Of a stretch of DNA of 45,797 bases, positions 44,738 to 45,797 are shown piece by piece. Position numbers and translations under genes: made by a program. Source of the DNA: Chloroflexota bacterium (GTDB lineage: Bacteria > Chloroflexota > Anaerolineae > Aggregatilineales > Phototrophicaceae); NCBI GenBank assembly GCA_011525385.1, contig WTGF01000084.1:1-45797 (forward strand), in the 5' to 3' direction. Position 1 is the first letter of the stretch. Each line of letters begins with the position of its first letter. The notes beneath the pieces were generated by a model. That model made no database searches. It was not told the DNA's origin and was given only the letters and a program-made list of their open reading frames with translations.

Positions 44738-45797
44738 ATGAGAATAGGAATTGATGTCGGCGGCACCAACACTGATGCTGTCTTGATGGACGGCACGACC
44801 GTCGTCAGTTCAACCAAGACCCCGACCACCGCCAATGTCTCGGAAGGCATCGCCACCGCCTTGCGGGAGGTCATTGCGGATTCGGGCATCGACACGGCGA
44901 CCATCGATGGCGTGATGATCGGCACTACGCATTTCACCAATGCCGTGGTCGAACGCAAGCACCTGACGCCGACCGCTTGTATTCGCCTGGGATTGCCGGC
45001 GACGGTCTGCCTGCCGCCCATGGTCGATTGGCCCCTCGATCTGCGTGACATAGTTGGCGGCAATGCCCATCTGGCGCACGGCGGGCACGAATTCGACGGG
45101 CGCGAGATCTCGGCCTTTGAACCGGACGAAGTCCGCGATATCGCCGAGAAGATCAGAGATGCTGGCTTAAACGCCATCGCCATCTCGTCGGTGTTCTCGC
45201 CGGTCAATGCGACCTTTGAGGAACAGAGCGCCGAGATCGTGCGTTCGGTGATTCCGGACGCCAATATCACATTGTCGAGCGAGATCGGGCGCATCGGTTT
45301 GCTGGAGCGTGAAAACGCCGCCATCATGAATTCCTGCTTGCGGCAACTGGCCGCGCGCACGGTCGACGGTTTCAAAGCCGCGCTTGACGAATTGCAGATC
45401 AGGTCGCCCTTTTACATCAGCCAAAACGACGGCACCTTGATGAATGCCGATTTCGCCAAGGAATATCCGGTGCTGACCTTTGCCTCGGGACCGACAAACA
45501 GCATGCGCGGCGCAGCCTTCCTCAGCGGACTCAAGGACGCCATCGTGGTCGATGTCGGCGGCACCACCACCGATATCGGCGTCTTGCAGCACGGCTTCCC
45601 GCGGGTCGCGGCGCTAGCCGTGGAAATCGGGGGCGTACGCACCAACTTCCGCATGCCCGATACTTATTCCATCGGTTTGGGCGGCGGCAGCCTGGTTGGC
45701 CCCCACCCTAAATCCCTCCCCCATAAAGAGGGAGGGACTTCTTTGACATTGGACACCCCTTCCCTCCTTGTGGGGGAAGGGGTGTCCAATGTCAAAG
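44738..45797 (+). CDS. hyuA: Hydantoinase/oxoprolinase subunit A (HyuA), partial, entered by a repeat
   Basis: The first 353 codons are present and run off the window. It is an ATP-dependent hydantoinase/oxoprolinase-type subunit that would open a cyclic amide with ATP. Phosphate-binding motifs are GIDVGGTNTDAVL at the start and VVDVGGTTTDIGVL near residue 270. The family motif YSIGLGGGSLV ends at about residue 321 (45698). Then repeat copy C begins, reading in frame as GPHPKSLPHKEGG and onward with no stop up to base 45797. Family members normally continue into VGPxSVG there, so the gene is interrupted or the repeat is an in-frame insertion; the rest is not visible. AAGGAG precedes the ATG. 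DUF917 (39345) is the usual partner. Confidence 0.85.
   Translation, partial: MRIGIDVGGTNTDAVLMDGTTVVSSTKTPTTANVSEGIATALREVIADSGIDTATIDGVMIGTTHFTNAVVERKHLTPTACIRLGLPATVCLPPMVDWPLDLRDIVGGNAHLAHGGHEFDGREISAFEPDEVRDIAEKIRDAGLNAIAISSVFSPVNATFEEQSAEIVRSVIPDANITLSSEIGRIGLLERENAAIMNSCLRQLAARTVDGFKAALDELQIRSPFYISQNDGTLMNADFAKEYPVLTFASGPTNSMRGAAFLSGLKDAIVVDVGGTTTDIGVLQHGFPRVAALAVEIGGVRTNFRMPDTYSIGLGGGSLVGPHPKSLPHKEGGTSLTLDTPSLLVGEGVSNVK
45700..45797 (-). repeat. G/C-rich bipartite hairpin repeat, copy C, inside hyuA
   Basis: In reverse complement the order is the same as in copy A: hairpin CCCCTTCCC/GGGAAGGGG with 9-nt loop, spacer, CCCTCCCTCTTTAT, GGGGGAGGG, TTTAGGGTGGGGG. The hairpin is extended to a perfect 24-bp inverted repeat with a 9-nt loop (45741-45797) and ends at the last base of the window. 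Copy A starts at base 1 in the same way. Confidence 0.75.

Overview
The window is a GC-rich bacterial segment (roughly 58% by eye) packed with solute-binding-protein ABC importers, enolase-superfamily sugar-acid dehydratases and non-heme iron oxygenases. The secreted-protein leaders ending in Ala-Gln-Asp, the many importers, and the expanded enolase-superfamily and PhyH genes suggest a heterotrophic Chloroflexota member, perhaps a marine, sponge-associated or SAR202/Anaerolineae-like lineage. That assignment is an inference; there is no rRNA or tRNA here to settle it. Both ends of the window lie in copies of one G/C-rich hairpin repeat, so they may be assembly breakpoints.

Layout. 1-4479: a sugar-binding protein and a GH32-like glycosidase (minus strand), divergent from a regulator with a DeoR-type HTH and a LacI-type sensor; tandem operator-like repeats lie between them. 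4536-11110 (minus): three PhyH-type dioxygenases followed by three tandem membrane fatty-acid desaturase paralogs. 11262-19134 (plus): a binding protein, two permeases and an ATPase in the order of an Ugp-type importer, a glycerophosphodiesterase with an unknown N-terminal domain, and a MetE-like protein. The second permease carries an inserted PDZ domain. 19226-20053 (minus): a fourth PhyH gene with its own promoter. 20244-22952 (plus): a B12-dependent diol/glycerol dehydratase with fused large and medium subunits plus a small subunit. 23155-28747 (plus): an enolase-superfamily dehydratase, glucarate dehydratase, a DapA-family enzyme (probable keto-deoxyglucarate dehydratase), a truncated enolase-gene remnant, a VapBC-like toxin-antitoxin pair, and a further enolase-superfamily dehydratase. 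28744-32727 (minus): a ribose-type ABC importer with a Gfo/Idh/MocA oxidoreductase. 33663-40445 (plus): a dipeptide-type ABC importer (five genes) ending in a DUF917 protein. 40493-44618 (plus): three tandem secreted proteins, each with an SH3 domain, CCx5-8Cx17C repeats and a C-terminal domain with an HEACH motif. 44738-end: a hydantoinase/oxoprolinase A gene entered in frame by the G/C-rich repeat.

How the genes work together. Most of the window looks like uptake and catabolism of sugars, sugar acids, glycerophosphodiesters and peptides or hydantoin-like compounds. The strongest candidate for something undescribed is the tandem SH3/Cys-repeat/HEACH family placed between DUF917 and hyuA, genes that usually sit together. 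The first two copies share 343 bp of perfect DNA identity, which points to recent duplication or gene conversion. Other unusual points are the PDZ-containing permease, the orphan N-terminal domain on the phosphodiesterase, the desaturase/PhyH block, and the toxin-antitoxin pair flanked by two copies of an enolase-gene 5' end.
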